64,000 nucleotides of DNA, from the NCBI GenBank assembly GCA_018881555.1, contig JACAXG010000256.1, positions 349,188-413,187 on the forward strand. Reading direction: 5' to 3'. Of the stretch, positions 49,801-58,329 are shown in pieces. The stretch comes from Amblyornis subalaris. Taxonomy: Eukaryota > Chordata > Aves > Passeriformes > Ptilonorhynchidae. The notes below the pieces were generated by a model. It saw only the letters and a list, made by a program, of their open reading frames with translations, ran no database searches and was not told where the DNA came from. Numbering within the stretch: the stretch's first letter is position 1; each line of letters opens with the position of its first letter. A program made the position numbers and the translations under genes.

Positions 49801-51500
49801 TGTTTGTGCTTTTTAGAAACATTGTGGGATTATTTTCATGTGTTGGGAAAAGCTGCATGGATTTGAACAGGTAGTCTGGTGGTAATAAAAGATTTGTGAT
49901 TTTACTCATCCATGTCTGTCACAGAAATTGACTGTTTCAGGGTCACTCAGTGGCCATTGTCAGATGTTTTAATTCTGAAAAATCTGCTGAGATTAAAAAT
50001 GCCATAAAATAGCAGGAAGGGGATTAAATTGCAATTTGTTAAGATTCTAGCCTGATTACAGAAAAAAACCCACAGTGAAAAAATCTGCCGGAGATAAATT
50101 TTTTGTCTAACTTCATACATAACAAAGTAGAACTGTGATGGCTCAGGCACCAGGTTTTAGGTTTTTTTAGGTATTGAAATAATCCACTCTGCTTTCCAGA
50201 CCTGCAGGAAGCTGGCCTTCTGCCGGAACAGTCCGAAACACCATTGCAGGAAGAACAGCTTGAGGTGCACAGCCACAAGAAAAAGAGCAAACTCTCGAAA
50301 GAACAGCCCGGGAAGCACAGCAGGAACAGCGAGCAGCACAAGAAGATGAGGGTGTCTCGAGCGAAGAAACCACAAGAGGAGAAGCACAGGAAGGGTGTTG
50401 AAATCCGCTGCGGACCGGAGGAGGGCTTCCCTCGGGGGTGCAAGGGCAGCAGGGTCCGTCACAAGTCCCTTTTCCAGACGTTCTCAGGCAGCAAGGCCAT
50501 GTGTGTGCAGGAGCCTCTGGAAGGTGCCAAAAGGAAGAAGAAGTGGAAAAAGCAGAAAGATACTACTCCTGACAGCAGGGACAATCTATTCCTCATAAAA
50601 CAGAGGAGGAAGAAGTCCAAACAAAAATCCTGGTGATCGTCCTGGGAGGTAGGCAGGTAGCACTGCCATTCGCTGGCTCTGGCTCTGCCTTGTCTTTATT
50701 CCTGTCCCTCTCTTAGAACATGAATTTGAGTCCATCCCTGACCCAGCGTGCTGGGCACCATCACCATCCCCACAGCTGGAGCAGACCACTCCACCTCTGT
50801 GAGCTGTCCCTATGGCAAGCAGGACCCAGTGTTCCTGCCTGAGGTGGTCCCAGAATAGGCTGTATGTTTACTTTCTTTGCTTGGGGAGCGTGGGGGCATG
50901 GTGGGTGTGGCAGGGTTTGTTTCTTCACTGCTGAGATGTGGCTCTGCTGTTGGAGCATGGCACCTTTGAGGCCAATGCCAGGGAGACTTGGGTCAGGAGA
51001 GGTTGGGATGGAGAGCAGGAATGCGGGTATAAAGCACATCCCCCCAGCCATCGGTCCTCTCCAGAGTGCAGAAGGGCACTTGGCACTTCCCTCCCCACTG
51101 GAAGGGGCAGCCAAGTCACTGCTTTATGCTCAGGGAGGCAGCAGTCGCCCACCTCGCTCTCCAGTGCGGTGCCCTCGGTCCACTGCCCTCAGTGCTCAGC
51201 TTTCGGGGCTCCATCCCTGTCCTTACCGGCTGGTCAGCAGGGCAGGAGCGAGCAGTTGGGCATGGAAGAGAGTTTACATCCCACTTAAATCTGTGCTTGT
51301 TCTCCTTGGTGTGGAAGCTGTTTCTGGAGAAAAAGCAGAGAATGAAGAACATACTTGGTTCCAGTCACACTGTGCTAAAATTTAATTTTTTTAAAGACAG
51401 TTATTTTTGTACACTGGAATTCAGCATGTTGTTTTAAGGTTTGTAAGAATAAAATGCTTTATCAAAGGACTAACCCAAATAAAACTTTACATGAGAAATA
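19849..51500 (+). CDS. ZCCHC7: ZCCHC7, 3' part of gene (seven coding exons plus 3' UTR)
   Basis: This entry spans the visible part of ZCCHC7, a zinc-knuckle RNA-binding protein. Its family (yeast Air1/Air2, human ZCCHC7) works in the nucleus and nucleolus with a non-canonical poly(A) polymerase (TENT4 type) and the MTR4 helicase to tag aberrant RNA for the exosome. Seven exons (19849-19892, 21057-21182, 22592-22762, 30632-30667, 46842-46937, 49641-49758, 50200-50636) join in one frame into about 342 residues ending at a TGA. I see five CX2CX4HX4C knuckles, the linker containing EIWRQYHLT, the CYYDD motif after the last knuckle, and a lysine-rich tail containing NLFLIKQR. All match my memory of human ZCCHC7 (about 543 residues), so some 200 N-terminal residues are encoded upstream. 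Introns are GT-AG with consistent phases. The open frame, intact splice sites and intact knuckles argue against a pseudogene. Confidence 0.95.
19893..21056 (+). other. ZCCHC7 intron, 1.2 kb
   Basis: This intron runs from donor GTAACA to acceptor TTTCACCAG. It contains a T-rich tract near 20570-20601. Open frames here are short and unlike any known protein. Confidence 0.9.
20569..20601. repeat. T-rich tract in ZCCHC7 intron
   Basis: A run of T with C interruptions on the sense strand. No AG-bounded exon follows closely. Confidence 0.75.
21057..21182 (+). CDS. ZCCHC7: ZCCHC7 exon with zinc knuckle 1, 126 nt
   Basis: This exon is bounded by the TTTCACCAG acceptor and GTAAAT donor and is phase 0 at both ends (42 codons). 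It starts [11 protein letters not shown] and continues through RYYTADKNV into a canonical CCHC knuckle, [14 protein letters not shown], at 21129-21170. The cysteines and histidine have exact CX2CX4HX4C spacing. In TRAMP-associated Air proteins the knuckles bind RNA and contact the poly(A) polymerase. The order AQI-N, RYY-A, then the first knuckle is the same as in human ZCCHC7. The open frame continues into the intron on both sides, but the splice sites and homology fix the exon ends. Confidence 0.96.
21403..21510 (-). mobile_element. CR1 LINE fragment, 3' end, reverse orientation
   Basis: The segment reads like the reverse complement of the avian CR1 3' end: a degenerate ATAGAATCAT start, then GAATGGTTTCGGTTGGAAG, AGACCTTAAAG, CCCCCCTGCCGTGGGCAGGGACA and CTTCCACTAAACCATG. 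This is the classic 3' UTR signature of CR1, truncated at its 5' side as is usual for these elements. Confidence 0.85.
22233..22312 (-). mobile_element. Probable CR1 fragment, degenerate
   Basis: The phrases TAAGATCATCAAGTCC, CCGAGCCCACCACTAAGCCATATCCC and AGGCACGAC resemble the part of a CR1 3' UTR that follows the hairpin motif, read in reverse. The fragment is short and diverged. Confidence 0.65.
22592..22762 (+). CDS. ZCCHC7: ZCCHC7 exon with zinc knuckles 2, 3 and most of 4, 171 nt
   Basis: This exon is phase 0 at both ends (57 codons), between acceptor CTCCATAG and donor GTGAGT. Knuckle 2 (22604-22645) is [14 protein letters not shown], with Asp in place of the usual Gly before the His. 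Knuckle 3 (22658-22699) is [14 protein letters not shown], with full canonical spacing. After ERAYWNKH, knuckle 4 begins at 22727 ([12 protein letters not shown]), but its final Cys is not here; it is supplied by the next exon at 30632. The spacing RxYWNKxC corresponds to RHSWDKQC in human ZCCHC7 as I remember it. In the protein family these central knuckles form the RNA-binding array. Confidence 0.97.
24180..25250 (+). mobile_element. Decayed CR1-type LINE, reverse-transcriptase region
   Basis: Around 24768-24870 a broken frame reads [21 protein letters not shown]. This matches the CR1/L3-type reverse-transcriptase motif in which a catalytic-loop YLDFQKAFD is followed by KVPHQRLL. The key Leu-Asp of YLDF and the Asp of AFD are lost, so the element is dead. 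Downstream, near 25010-25060, a segment reading about AIELEWQ...KCKVK resembles the region after the RT fingers. The outer limits are approximate. Assignment to CR1 rather than another amniote LINE of the same clade is by similarity from memory. Confidence 0.55.
25524..25800 (-). mobile_element. CR1 LINE fragment, 3' UTR, reverse orientation
   Basis: The start ATCACAGAATCCTACAACACC is followed by GGTTGGAAGGGACTTC, TCATCTAGTCCAAC, AGCATCCAATGCTGGGGAATC, CTCCTGTGTCCAACTGAAATC and TATCACCCCTTGTC. This order is typical of a CR1 3' UTR read in reverse complement. The copy is 5'-truncated and moderately diverged. Confidence 0.8.
26930..28110. promoter_or_regulatory. Intronic CpG-rich block, candidate regulatory element
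   Basis: Two CpG-dense cores, about 27385-27600 and 28020-28075, sit in an otherwise AT-rich intron, with a smaller GCCGCCGCCGC run near 26975. Non-CpG sequence between them is homeodomain-motif-like in places, for example GGGGCTAATCCGC near 27500 and TTATTCATACG near 27435. Intronic CpG islands commonly mark alternative promoters, lncRNA promoters or developmental enhancers. No start codon leading to a recognisable protein is present, and no TATA box is evident. Position inside ZCCHC7, next to PAX5 in mammals, makes a PAX5-locus element possible. Confidence 0.5.
30632..30667 (+). CDS. ZCCHC7: ZCCHC7 microexon, 36 nt, completing zinc knuckle 4
   Basis: This twelve-codon exon lies between TTATTTTCCAG and GTAAGT, phase 0 at both ends, and reads [12 protein letters not shown]. 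It matches human [12 protein letters not shown] at the same point of the protein, one substitution in twelve. Its second residue is the last zinc-binding Cys of knuckle 4, whose first eleven spacing residues come from the exon at 22592 some 7.9 kb upstream. The next exon continues TKPGP, as in human. The match is strong despite the size, because both splice sites are near consensus and both junctions restore conserved protein. It is too short to show as an open frame. Confidence 0.95.
37722..37757. repeat. ATT trinucleotide microsatellite
   Basis: About eleven ATT-like units, with one GTT interruption, follow an AAATTATTATTT start. Confidence 0.85.
38190..38450. promoter_or_regulatory. Candidate conserved noncoding element
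   Basis: This intronic stretch keeps several CpGs despite AT-rich surroundings (GCTCGATCATG, CTACGGATTAGG, GGTACGGTC, AATCGAGC) and has clustered TTAAT/ATTA motifs typical of homeodomain-bound enhancers. It has no repeat character and no coding frame. Conservation is inferred from composition only. Confidence 0.35.
38965..39012. repeat. Polypyrimidine tract followed by TTGCAG
   Basis: A T-rich run ending CCTCCCCTCAAACTTGCAG looks like a strong splice acceptor. The sequence after it does not continue ZCCHC7, and no flanking donor with homology is seen, so it is a decoy or low-complexity tract. Confidence 0.7.
40433..40542. repeat. CTC-repeat polypyrimidine tract
   Basis: About 110 bases are almost pure C/T, mostly CTC and CTT triplets. 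Such tracts can form triplex (H-DNA) structures. The 3' part contains TTCTCTGCAG, a good match to a splice acceptor. Confidence 0.9.
40555..40970. promoter_or_regulatory. Candidate conserved noncoding element (enhancer-like)
   Basis: This stretch is unique, non-coding and rich in retained CpGs (CCAAACGGTGG, CACCGATCTGGAGCGCGG, GGCGGCGGTGCCG, GGGCGCCGATAAGCGG). These mix with GATTAATGAAC and other ATTA sites and with SOX-like ATTGTT. No open frame of note covers it. The mix of CpG, homeodomain and HMG motifs and the absence of decay resemble developmental enhancers. Conservation cannot be measured here. Confidence 0.45.
43355..43876. repeat. Minisatellite with TGTCACAC core
   Basis: The core (C)ATGTCACACTGC or ACGTCACACC recurs dozens of times with spacings of about 10-15 bp, mixed with a longer variant CCTGCACACACCACATGTCACAC. 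All three + frames stay open for over 200 codons with Cys/His/Thr/Ser repeats, and a shorter open frame runs on the minus strand. Homogeneity falls at both ends. This is a repeat, not a cysteine-histidine-rich protein gene. Confidence 0.92.
44085..44280. promoter_or_regulatory. Candidate enhancer with octamer motif
   Basis: Within a unique, non-coding stretch a perfect octamer ATTTGCAT lies at 44176-44183, the site bound by POU factors such as OCT1/OCT2. Nearby are GATCAAAG (TCF/LEF-like), CAAGGTCACCG (half-site of nuclear receptors) and CCTTTGTCATGG (SOX-like). This density is suggestive but any one motif occurs by chance. OCT2 activity in B cells would fit a PAX5-linked element. Confidence 0.35.
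44316..44333. repeat. Short ATTC repeat
   Basis: Four tandem copies of the tetranucleotide ATTC. Confidence 0.8.
46842..46937 (+). CDS. ZCCHC7: ZCCHC7 exon with most of zinc knuckle 5, 96 nt
   Basis: This exon is bounded by AACTTCCAG and GTAAGT and is phase 0 at both ends (32 codons). It starts [17 protein letters not shown], continues [15 protein letters not shown], and stops one Glu short of the final Cys of knuckle 5, which comes from the exon at 49641. Knuckle 5 starts at 46902. Human ZCCHC7 has TKPGPPK at the start and CYHCAQKGHYGHEC at the same knuckle. The linker between knuckles 4 and 5 is variable, as in other species. Confidence 0.96.
47228..47279. repeat. T/C-rich tract
   Basis: A pyrimidine-only run ends TTTTTTCCCGTTAG, acceptor-like, but there is no exon after it. 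Confidence 0.75.
48455..48710 (+). mobile_element. CR1 LINE fragment, 3' UTR, sense orientation
   Basis: The order of CR1 3' UTR phrases is complete: GTCAGGAAGAAATTCTTCCC, GAGGGTGGGCAGGCCCTGGC, CAGGTTGCCCAGAGAAGCTG, CCCCATCCCTGGAAGTG, CAAGGCCAGGTTGGACGGGG, GAGCAACCTGGTCTGGTGG, GGTGTCCCATGGCAGGG and TTTAAGGTCCCTTCCAACAC. It ends in a degenerate ATTCTCAGATTTTGTG tail, the CR1 terminal octamer region. This is the best-preserved CR1 copy in the window and is 5'-truncated. Confidence 0.93.
49641..49758 (+). CDS. ZCCHC7: ZCCHC7 exon completing zinc knuckle 5, 118 nt
   Basis: This exon starts after TGTTTTGCAG with GAG TGC, giving the last Cys of knuckle 5 (ECSEKRM). It then reads [26 protein letters not shown]. 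Human ZCCHC7 has the same element (SPFICYYDDKYEI followed by a basic Arg/Lys helix). The donor GTACAG at 49759 leaves one base of a split codon (phase 1), and the exon at 50200 supplies the other two. A second possible donor, AAAG/GTGGCA after 49751, would also be phase 0 and would break the frame of the last exon, so 49758 is preferred. Confidence 0.94.
49759..50199 (+). other. ZCCHC7 last intron, 0.44 kb
   Basis: This intron runs from donor GTACAG to acceptor GCTTTCCAG. It is AT-rich with no other feature. Confidence 0.92.
50200..50636 (+). CDS. ZCCHC7: ZCCHC7 terminal coding exon with basic C-terminal tail
   Basis: With one base from the preceding exon it reads [13 protein letters not shown], then a long lysine-, serine- and glutamine-rich low-complexity tail. 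It ends at TGA (50634-50636) after [17 protein letters not shown]. Human ZCCHC7 ends with the same NLFLIKQR plus a lysine stretch, so the C-terminal motif is conserved, while the segment before it is poorly conserved apart from a DFPRG-like patch (here EGFPRG). Basic clusters such as [10 protein letters not shown] and [10 protein letters not shown] could serve as nuclear or nucleolar localisation signals. The tail is probably disordered. It is about 145 codons long, somewhat shorter than the human equivalent. Confidence 0.95.
50637..51500 (+). other. ZCCHC7: ZCCHC7 3' UTR (approximate end)
   Basis: The sequence after the stop contains no further supported coding. It turns AT-rich near 51.38 kb just before the poly(A) signals, which sets the probable transcript end near 51.5 kb. 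No intron is inferred. Confidence 0.75.
51448..51483 (+). terminator. Two AATAAA polyadenylation signals
   Basis: AATAAA occurs at 51448-51453 and again at 51478-51483, followed within about 30 bases by a GT-rich stretch (GGGTTTGTTCC). They are about 0.8 kb after the ZCCHC7 stop. Either or both may be used. Confidence 0.75.
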
Positions 51501-54417
51501 TGGAAAAAATGGGTTTGTTCCTCATTTCCTTGCATTCCAAACATAATTGGAAACAGCATCATGTTCTCTGTCCTCAGCTGAAACGACATGACCTCTGGCA
51601 AGAGAAAAGGAAAAAAAGGAATGTATGTATACTCCACTGTTTTGAAAAGGAAATTATCTATACCCTGCTGCTCTGTGACATGCTCTCTACTTAGTGAGCA
51701 GCTGACAGTAAAAGCACAGTTTCACTGAGGTGCAAGTCGTCTCCTCATGCTGCAGTCCTGTGTTAAAATTAGAAACTATTTGTACCCTGCAAGGATGTCT
51801 GGAAAGGGATGTGGTCACCCTAGAAAAAATTGAGGACTGTCATTCTGCCAGTGTTATCTCGTGCTAGTACTCCCTAAATTCATCAGGTTTTTCTTTGGCA
51901 CACTCAGCAGTGAGAACACAGCTGTTCTGGTGATCCTGTCATCCTGCCTCAGAGGTATTTGAGGGAGAGCTACACCTGCATAGTATTTGCGAATCCAATG
52001 TCTAGCTTTGCTTCAGCATGCTCTTGGCAACAAAAATTAAGTTTTGCTTAACTTCCTTTCTTGCTTGATTGAAAAGTTCATGATGATACTGAAAAGAAAA
52101 TCAGTTTTAGCCTTAATGAAAAAATACTAAATTAATTGCATCTCTGAAAAGACTTGCTTTTAACATGGGAACTGCTCTTCTCCCAAACGCTGAGTTCTAC
52201 ATCCCTTTTTGGTTTTGAATTCCGGGTTTTATTTGAGCAGAAGTCACCACTGGCCTTTAGCCAGAGCAGCACAAACCTGGCAGAGAGGGAGGAGGGTTTT
52301 TTTCAGTGGTCGGTTTGGTCATCTGGCCAGCTAAGTTGTCTGGAGGTGAGTGAATTTCCTGCACCTATAAGGTGCCTTTATGTCATCAGTGCACAATGCC
52401 AGAGAGTGGACTGAGTCAGAGTTCTTCCTAACTCCTCCCCTGAGGACCATCTGCCTAGCCAGTGTGGCGGGAAACAGCCCAACCAGCAGTCCCAAGCTCT
52501 TTCTCTGATGCCCAGTGGCTTCAGGCAAGAATATTTCACCTTGGACATTGCTGTGGAGTTGTTCAAACCCCATTGTGTGCTGGTGGGAAGAGCCTGCCTG
52601 GGCTTGGGAAGGTAATGGCTGGGAGGTTAGGCAAAGTGCTAAACACAGGTGCTTGGGTGAGATCCACAGAAGTCTGGCTGCAGAGTGTGGCTCCTGCCTT
52701 TCACTGGCAGCGCCTGCTGTCAGCACCAGACAATGCGTTTGTGGTGGAACTGCCTCTGGAAGTCAATCCAAATCCTGCAGGTACCCAGCCCTGCAGAGCC
52801 TTTGCTCTGGTAGATGTCTGCTGCTTGTGGTTGCAGGACAGTGAGTAAAAGGTGAAGGAAGCACATTTTTTGGGACCATGGGAAGGGAAAAAGGTGAAGC
52901 AGCAACACTTGGAAGCAGACGGGAGAGGGAGGAGGGAATATCCTCCAGCCGCAGGCCAGGATGCAGCTGGCGAGCAGCAGTGTTGCCACTGGGAAAAGGA
53001 ACAAGAACCTGCAGCAGCACGTCCAACCTGGGGCATGAACCACAGGTTTGGGTCCTAGCGGGTGATGTCAACTTTGGTACTGACCAGTGTCAGGCTTTGC
53101 AGGAATCTGCACCCACCAGAGCATTCAGAGGAGAACTGGCAGGTCTGGACAATGCCACCAATGAGGAAAGAGGGACATGGACGAGGCTGGCTTGTTGCTG
53201 GAAAGCGCCTGGGTAAATCAGGTGCAACAGAAACCAGTGCCTGAGGCTCTGTCTGGCACCACTTGGGACAAAGCAGGTTGGGTCTGGCACCAGCTGTCAC
53301 CAGTACCCAGTGCCACCCAGCACTCCCTGTAAGGCTTCTGTCAGGCAGCTGATGGATCTTAGAGTTCAGCACAAGAATAAAGCAGCAGGAGATGTGTTTG
53401 CATTCGGTGAGAAGGAGAAGACAAAGAAAATTGCAAAAAGGGGTGATGGATTTTCCAGCAGCACCAATATCACCACGTCAGCTGCTGTGAAAGGGCAGTG
53501 CTGTGTTAGAATCCTGCGCCAGGCCTGGCAACTGGCGCACTGAGTCGCCTCCATCGAGCTCTGTTTTATCCTATTAAACCACAATGTACTTCAGCCTGTC
53601 ACTTCTCCCGCCTGCTTTCCCCCCTCCTTAAAGGAACTGTCAGTCCTTACTCCAGAGATGCCTGGGACTGGAAAACATGCTCATCCCAGGAGAGGACGGT
53701 GTCTCGAGGTCACAGTTGATGTGCACTGGTGAAGCAGCATGAGGAAACCTACATTGCGTGAATAAATAAAGGGCCGTAGCTCAGTCCCACCACTGTGGAG
53801 GAGACAAAATGGATGGATCGGAAGGTCAGAGTCTTGTTGGGTAATGGGGTCGGGTGTCCCAGGAGTGAAGAGGGGAGAAGGGAGTATTGGGTCCATCATT
53901 TGTTGCAGCCACTACACAGTGAGGTTGAGGAAGGAAGGAGTGCTGTGATTTGAGGTGTTTGTGTCCGTGGCACACCTGTGGGACGGAATTGGATGTGTCT
54001 TTGTGATATAGCACAGGTCTGGCTCCTCCTTGAAGTGTTTTTTTCCCTAAAGTCTGACTCAAAACATCAATCTCTGTCCAACTGTTGTACAATCTGCTGG
54101 CACCATCACTTAACTCTGTGTGTCCAGGACCATGCCGTACCCAACATCAGCGGACCATGGTGACCACACAGACCCACGTGCCTCGGGTTGGCCTCAGGCT
54201 CACTGGCAGACCTTGTTCCACCCCATATGTCGCTGAGCAGCTACTCAAGGGCGCCGAGCAAACCTGAGGTTCACTTCCCCTGAACGGGTGGACAGTGACG
54301 CACGGGCACCCAGCAAGCATGGGCACTCCCATGCTGCGCCTGCTGGATGGAAATGTGGGTGGCAGTGGCAGAGCAGCATCAGGTCACAACCGACCGTGGC
54401 ACAGCATGGCACAGCAG

Positions 54418-54740
54418 CCAGTAATTGCACTTTTTTTGCATTGCAAAATGATTATTAGCACCTTGGTTCATTATCAGAGCAAATTTAATTTTTCAATGTA
54501 AAGGAGCCAGTTGTATTTATAAAGGAAACACTGTTGATACAGCCGGAAAAAATTAATTCATGACAAATGTAAGGAAAATTAATAGTCTTTAACCAGGGCA
54601 ATATTTGACTGTGTCTAATTGTGCTTTGCAAGGTTTCAAAAGTCCTGGCAGAGATTCTTGTGGAGGCATTTTACACTTCTCCTGATGAAACTGCATTTAA
54701 ACATCGGGGGGTTTTTTTAATTAACCTTGTGCCAGTCTGG
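54418..54740. promoter_or_regulatory. AT-rich island, candidate conserved noncoding element
   Basis: The island begins sharply in GC-rich surroundings with CAGTAATTGCAC and has clustered ATTA/TTAAT motifs (GATTATTAGC, AAAAATTAATTCATGAC, AATTAATAG), a C/EBP-like GCATTGCAAAAT and an ATTGT. No repeat and no coding frame explain it. Confidence 0.45.
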
Positions 54741-55649
54741 TCAAATCATAGAAAAACTGTTGTGGAAACCTGGTATTCTCTGGTGTATTTGTGGGCATTG
54801 TGTGCATTTGGGAAGGTCTTGTCTAATCCAAATCCATTGAGGCAGAAAACACGGAAGAGGGAGAGGAGACAACGCCAAGGGCAGAGTGCCCACAGGGAGC
54901 CTCCGGACAGGAGGTGCTCAGGCTGACCATGGCCCATGGAGCCTGCAGGCAGGGGTGGCCACAGGCACCCCAGAAGAGGAAGGTTCAGCAGGCACCAAGG
55001 AGTTTGGGATGGGGGAAATTTCACAGACACAGGTTCTCCTCGATTCACTGGCAAGAACACACGGATGCAGGTGATGTTTGGAGCGATGGCCTGATTGCAT
55101 GTGGCCGCAGCAAGTCCAGCAGAAGAGGAACAAGCCCAGCTGAGGCTTCAGTGCCTGCTTGGGTCAGAGCTCCAGGGGCCTGTTCCTGCTGGGTTCTCCA
55201 GAGGTTTCCACATCCCAGTTCTGCCCCAGCCCCGCTATGACACCAGCCGCCTCCTTTGTGTGGACAGACTGCAGCTCTCCCAGTCGAAGACTCTGAACTT
55301 CCCTGTGGTGAAGTCTGAGGTGCAGACAGCCCCAGGTGGGGTCCAGGCTTGTGAACACTGTCACACCTGAACAGAGGTGTCTCAAGCAGCTGGTTCCAGC
55401 ACCTCCGCTCTCACTGCTGTCACGAGGGCTGCTTTGGGAAGACAAACCAGAGGGTCCCAGTTCATGGAAGCACCGAGCAGGCAGGATGGCCCCCACTGTT
55501 TTTCTTGAGTGCAGGTGTTGCGAAGGGAACATCTGTTCCCAAAGTGTCCTCCCCCTTCAGCACTGCGGACAGTCCCAGCCTCTCGCCCTCCCAGCACACT
55601 TGGCTCTCCTCAGGACAGCCTGGAAATGTGCCATCTCCTCAACTCAGCT

Positions 55650-55745
55650 GCCAACTTGAAGCCAATTTGCATTGGATAATTATTTTCAATTAAGTGATAA
55701 CAATCGTGTTCTGAACAGAAATAATCTTGTCCAAAGGCCAAACAG
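55650..55745. promoter_or_regulatory. Short AT-rich island, candidate conserved noncoding element
   Basis: About 95 bases of sharply AT-rich sequence hold CCAATTTGCATTGG (an inverted repeat containing an octamer-like ATTTGCAT at its centre), AATTATTTTCAATTAAG and ATAACAATCG (SOX-like). It lies in strongly GC-rich DNA. Confidence 0.4.
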
Positions 55746-56949
55746 TTCATCCTGTCTCGGAGATGAGGCTGCCGCTCTGTGCGGCGCCTAGCAGCACCAG
55801 TGCCGTTATCGGCCCCGCGGTGCCGAGGGCTTTGGCTGCCAGCCGGGGAGGGCTGTGTGCGGCCCCTCCTGCCGAGACCCCTCCGACTGCACCCACGGGC
55901 CCCACAGGCTCCTGCCTCTCCGCCAGCACACAGAGCTCTCCAGCTGCTCCCTTGAGGAGCTGAGAGGTTTTGCCACCCTGTGGCTTTATTCCAGTCTCTG
56001 GGTGGAAAAGCGCCGTTTTTCATCTGCAGACCTCACCCATACATTGTCTCTCCTGCTGCAGTCCCACAGACAGCAGGCACACACTCTGCATGGCAAGGCA
56101 CAGCCAGAACTGCTGGAATTGGCCTCAGCTCCTGCCAGCCACCCCAACAGAGGAGGCTCGAGGGTGCTTTCCACCAGGCTGGCATCTCTACTCAGCATCC
56201 CCCCGGCAAGGACCCCGGCCTTGGCAGGAGCTGCCCAGGTGTCCGTGGACATCCCTCAGCTCTGGCTGTTCTGTGCCAGTGTCCCTCCGTGCTGGCTCTG
56301 TGTGTGCCAGGGTTCCTTGCTCTCCAGAGTGGCACCGGTCACTGAGGGTCCCTCATGTGCAGCCAGGGGTGAGTGTGGGCGGGAGGCAGCCCCCACAAAG
56401 CTGTGCCTGTTGTCTGTCAGTCTCTAACTCTGCTGTCACTGGAAAGAAGAAGCGGGGCTGCTGCTGCCAAAGCGCAGAGTCCCGTCCTGCCCTCGAGGGA
56501 GGAAAGGACCACTCCAGCCAAGGCACCTGCCAATCTGACAGGAGTCACGTTGGTTTGGCACTGGAGTTGGGAGGCTCTGGCCAGCTCCAGCGAAAGAAAA
56601 GAGGACAGTGGTGGAGGCAGCTGCCATCCGTACAAGCACCAGAGCTGCTGCGCCTGCATCTGCACAGGGGCTGGAGCCAAACCCGGGACCCTCTGGCCAT
56701 GGCCCATCCCAGGTGGCTCCCCATGGCCTCCTACCTCTCGTCCCTCCACGCCCACTGGTGTGGGAGAGCTGGCTCTGGTGGCTGCATCTCGGAGCCTGCT
56801 GGGAGCCAACCCAGGCCAGCAACGGAGGCAGATGGACTCACATGGATCTCTACACTGCGCTCTCCTGGAAGGAAGTTGGGGTGGGGATTGTAGGGTTTTT
56901 TCAATCCACCAAAGCCCAGTCAGTTGGGAAGATTGGACTCCGGAGCTTC

Positions 56950-57220
56950 CGCAAGTGAAAAATAGCAAATCCAATATCTTTTTAGTGGTGTTTTTATATT
57001 CAAATTAGACATAATCTCCATGAATAAAATTACTGTTCCCAAAGGGATCATGCCCAATTTAAATGTATAAAATGTCATTAAAAGGGCGCTGGCTTGCTAT
57101 TAAAATTTAACTCCAGCAAACCCCCAATGTCATTTGTATTATAGTTTTACAATTAAGCCAGAGATGTTGGAAATAATAGTTTTGATGTACAATCTGGTAC
57201 TGTACAGTAGGAGTGTATTG
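56950..57220. promoter_or_regulatory. AT-rich island, candidate conserved noncoding element
   Basis: Abrupt composition change on both sides. It contains CCATGAATAAAATTAC, TGTCATTAAAAGG, GCTATTAAAATTTAAC and TTTTACAATTAAGCC, a concentration of homeodomain-type cores. No coding and no known repeat. Confidence 0.45.
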
Positions 57221-58329
57221 TTCCTCAGAAGCTGCAGCCGAACCCATCGCTGGGAACACGGCCACCGGCTGCGGCTCCTGAGCACGGGCACAGCCGTGGC
57301 ACTGCCAGTTGGGAACAGGTCCATGCCCTCCCCTCCCACTCACAGAGCGCTCCCACCGAGAGCGATGGCTGCAGAGAGGATGTGGGTCTGCTGGATGGAC
57401 CCCGTGCATGGGGCTGTGCCAGGCAGAGGACGTGGATCCCTTTCCCCTTTTCCAGCTTTGCTCCAGGTTTGCCGCAGCTCTGCCACACTGGTGCTGTGTG
57501 CCGTGGCCTGTTTGTGGGGAGCTCGGTGCTGCTCTCAAGGGCAGGTGATCCCCACAGGGACCTGGGTTTGGTGGAGCTCTGGAAGCAGCTGGGAGAAGCA
57601 GCAGGAGGAAGGGAGGCAGCAGAGAAACCTGCTGGGGGCCATGATGGCCTGTGCCAAGTCATTATTTCGTCTTCAACCCAGTGCCAGTTCAGCTGCCGGG
57701 AGCTGTGGAAAACATCCACACGGCAGGGGAGGGAGGTCAGGGAGACCAGATTTACTGGGTGCTCTGATCACAGCTTGTGAGCTTTCAGACACTCCAGATG
57801 CCCCTCGGTCATCAAGAGACCTGATGAAGGCTGTTCCTACTCTCCCTGATGGATGGAGACTCCACTGACCCCTCACAGCCCACAAGCAGAACCAGGTGAT
57901 CCTAGGAGGTAACAGCCACCAGAGGAATGGCCTGGCCTGGCCTGACTCAAATCCTCATGGTCCTGCCCAAAATCTCATGGTCCCGCTCCCCTCACTCGGG
58001 CAGGCTTCACTTCTACAGGTGAGATGCTGCAAGCAACCTTTCCTAAAAAATCTGAGACCACAGAGCCCCTGGTGAGGGTTGGTGGGAGCTGACCATTTAG
58101 TCACCAAGTCTGCAGCCTGCTCCGATCATGGTCAGCTGAGACTGGCCTCTTTAGCTGGGATGTGCAGGGGAAAAAGGAATCCGAGTGACCTCCTTTCCCA
58201 GCTGGTGCTGGCAGTTGCCCCGAGTGCACGTGGTGCCCCGGGAGCAGAGCTGCTGCCCGGCCCCGTGACCCCCAGACCTGGCACCCAGCACCCCTGGAGC
58301 CGACACAAACTCCCTGGGAAGGGGCGGGT

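Noticed and set aside
53310..53585. 77-codon frame with a Lys-rich segment, followed by TATTAAA-like sequence, considered as a retroposed gene
   Set aside because: No similarity recognised, no poly(A) tract and no flanking duplication.
55970..56893. 307-codon plus-strand open frame downstream of ZCCHC7
   Set aside because: GC-rich region with long frames in several phases on both strands and no motif; no GRHPR similarity seen.
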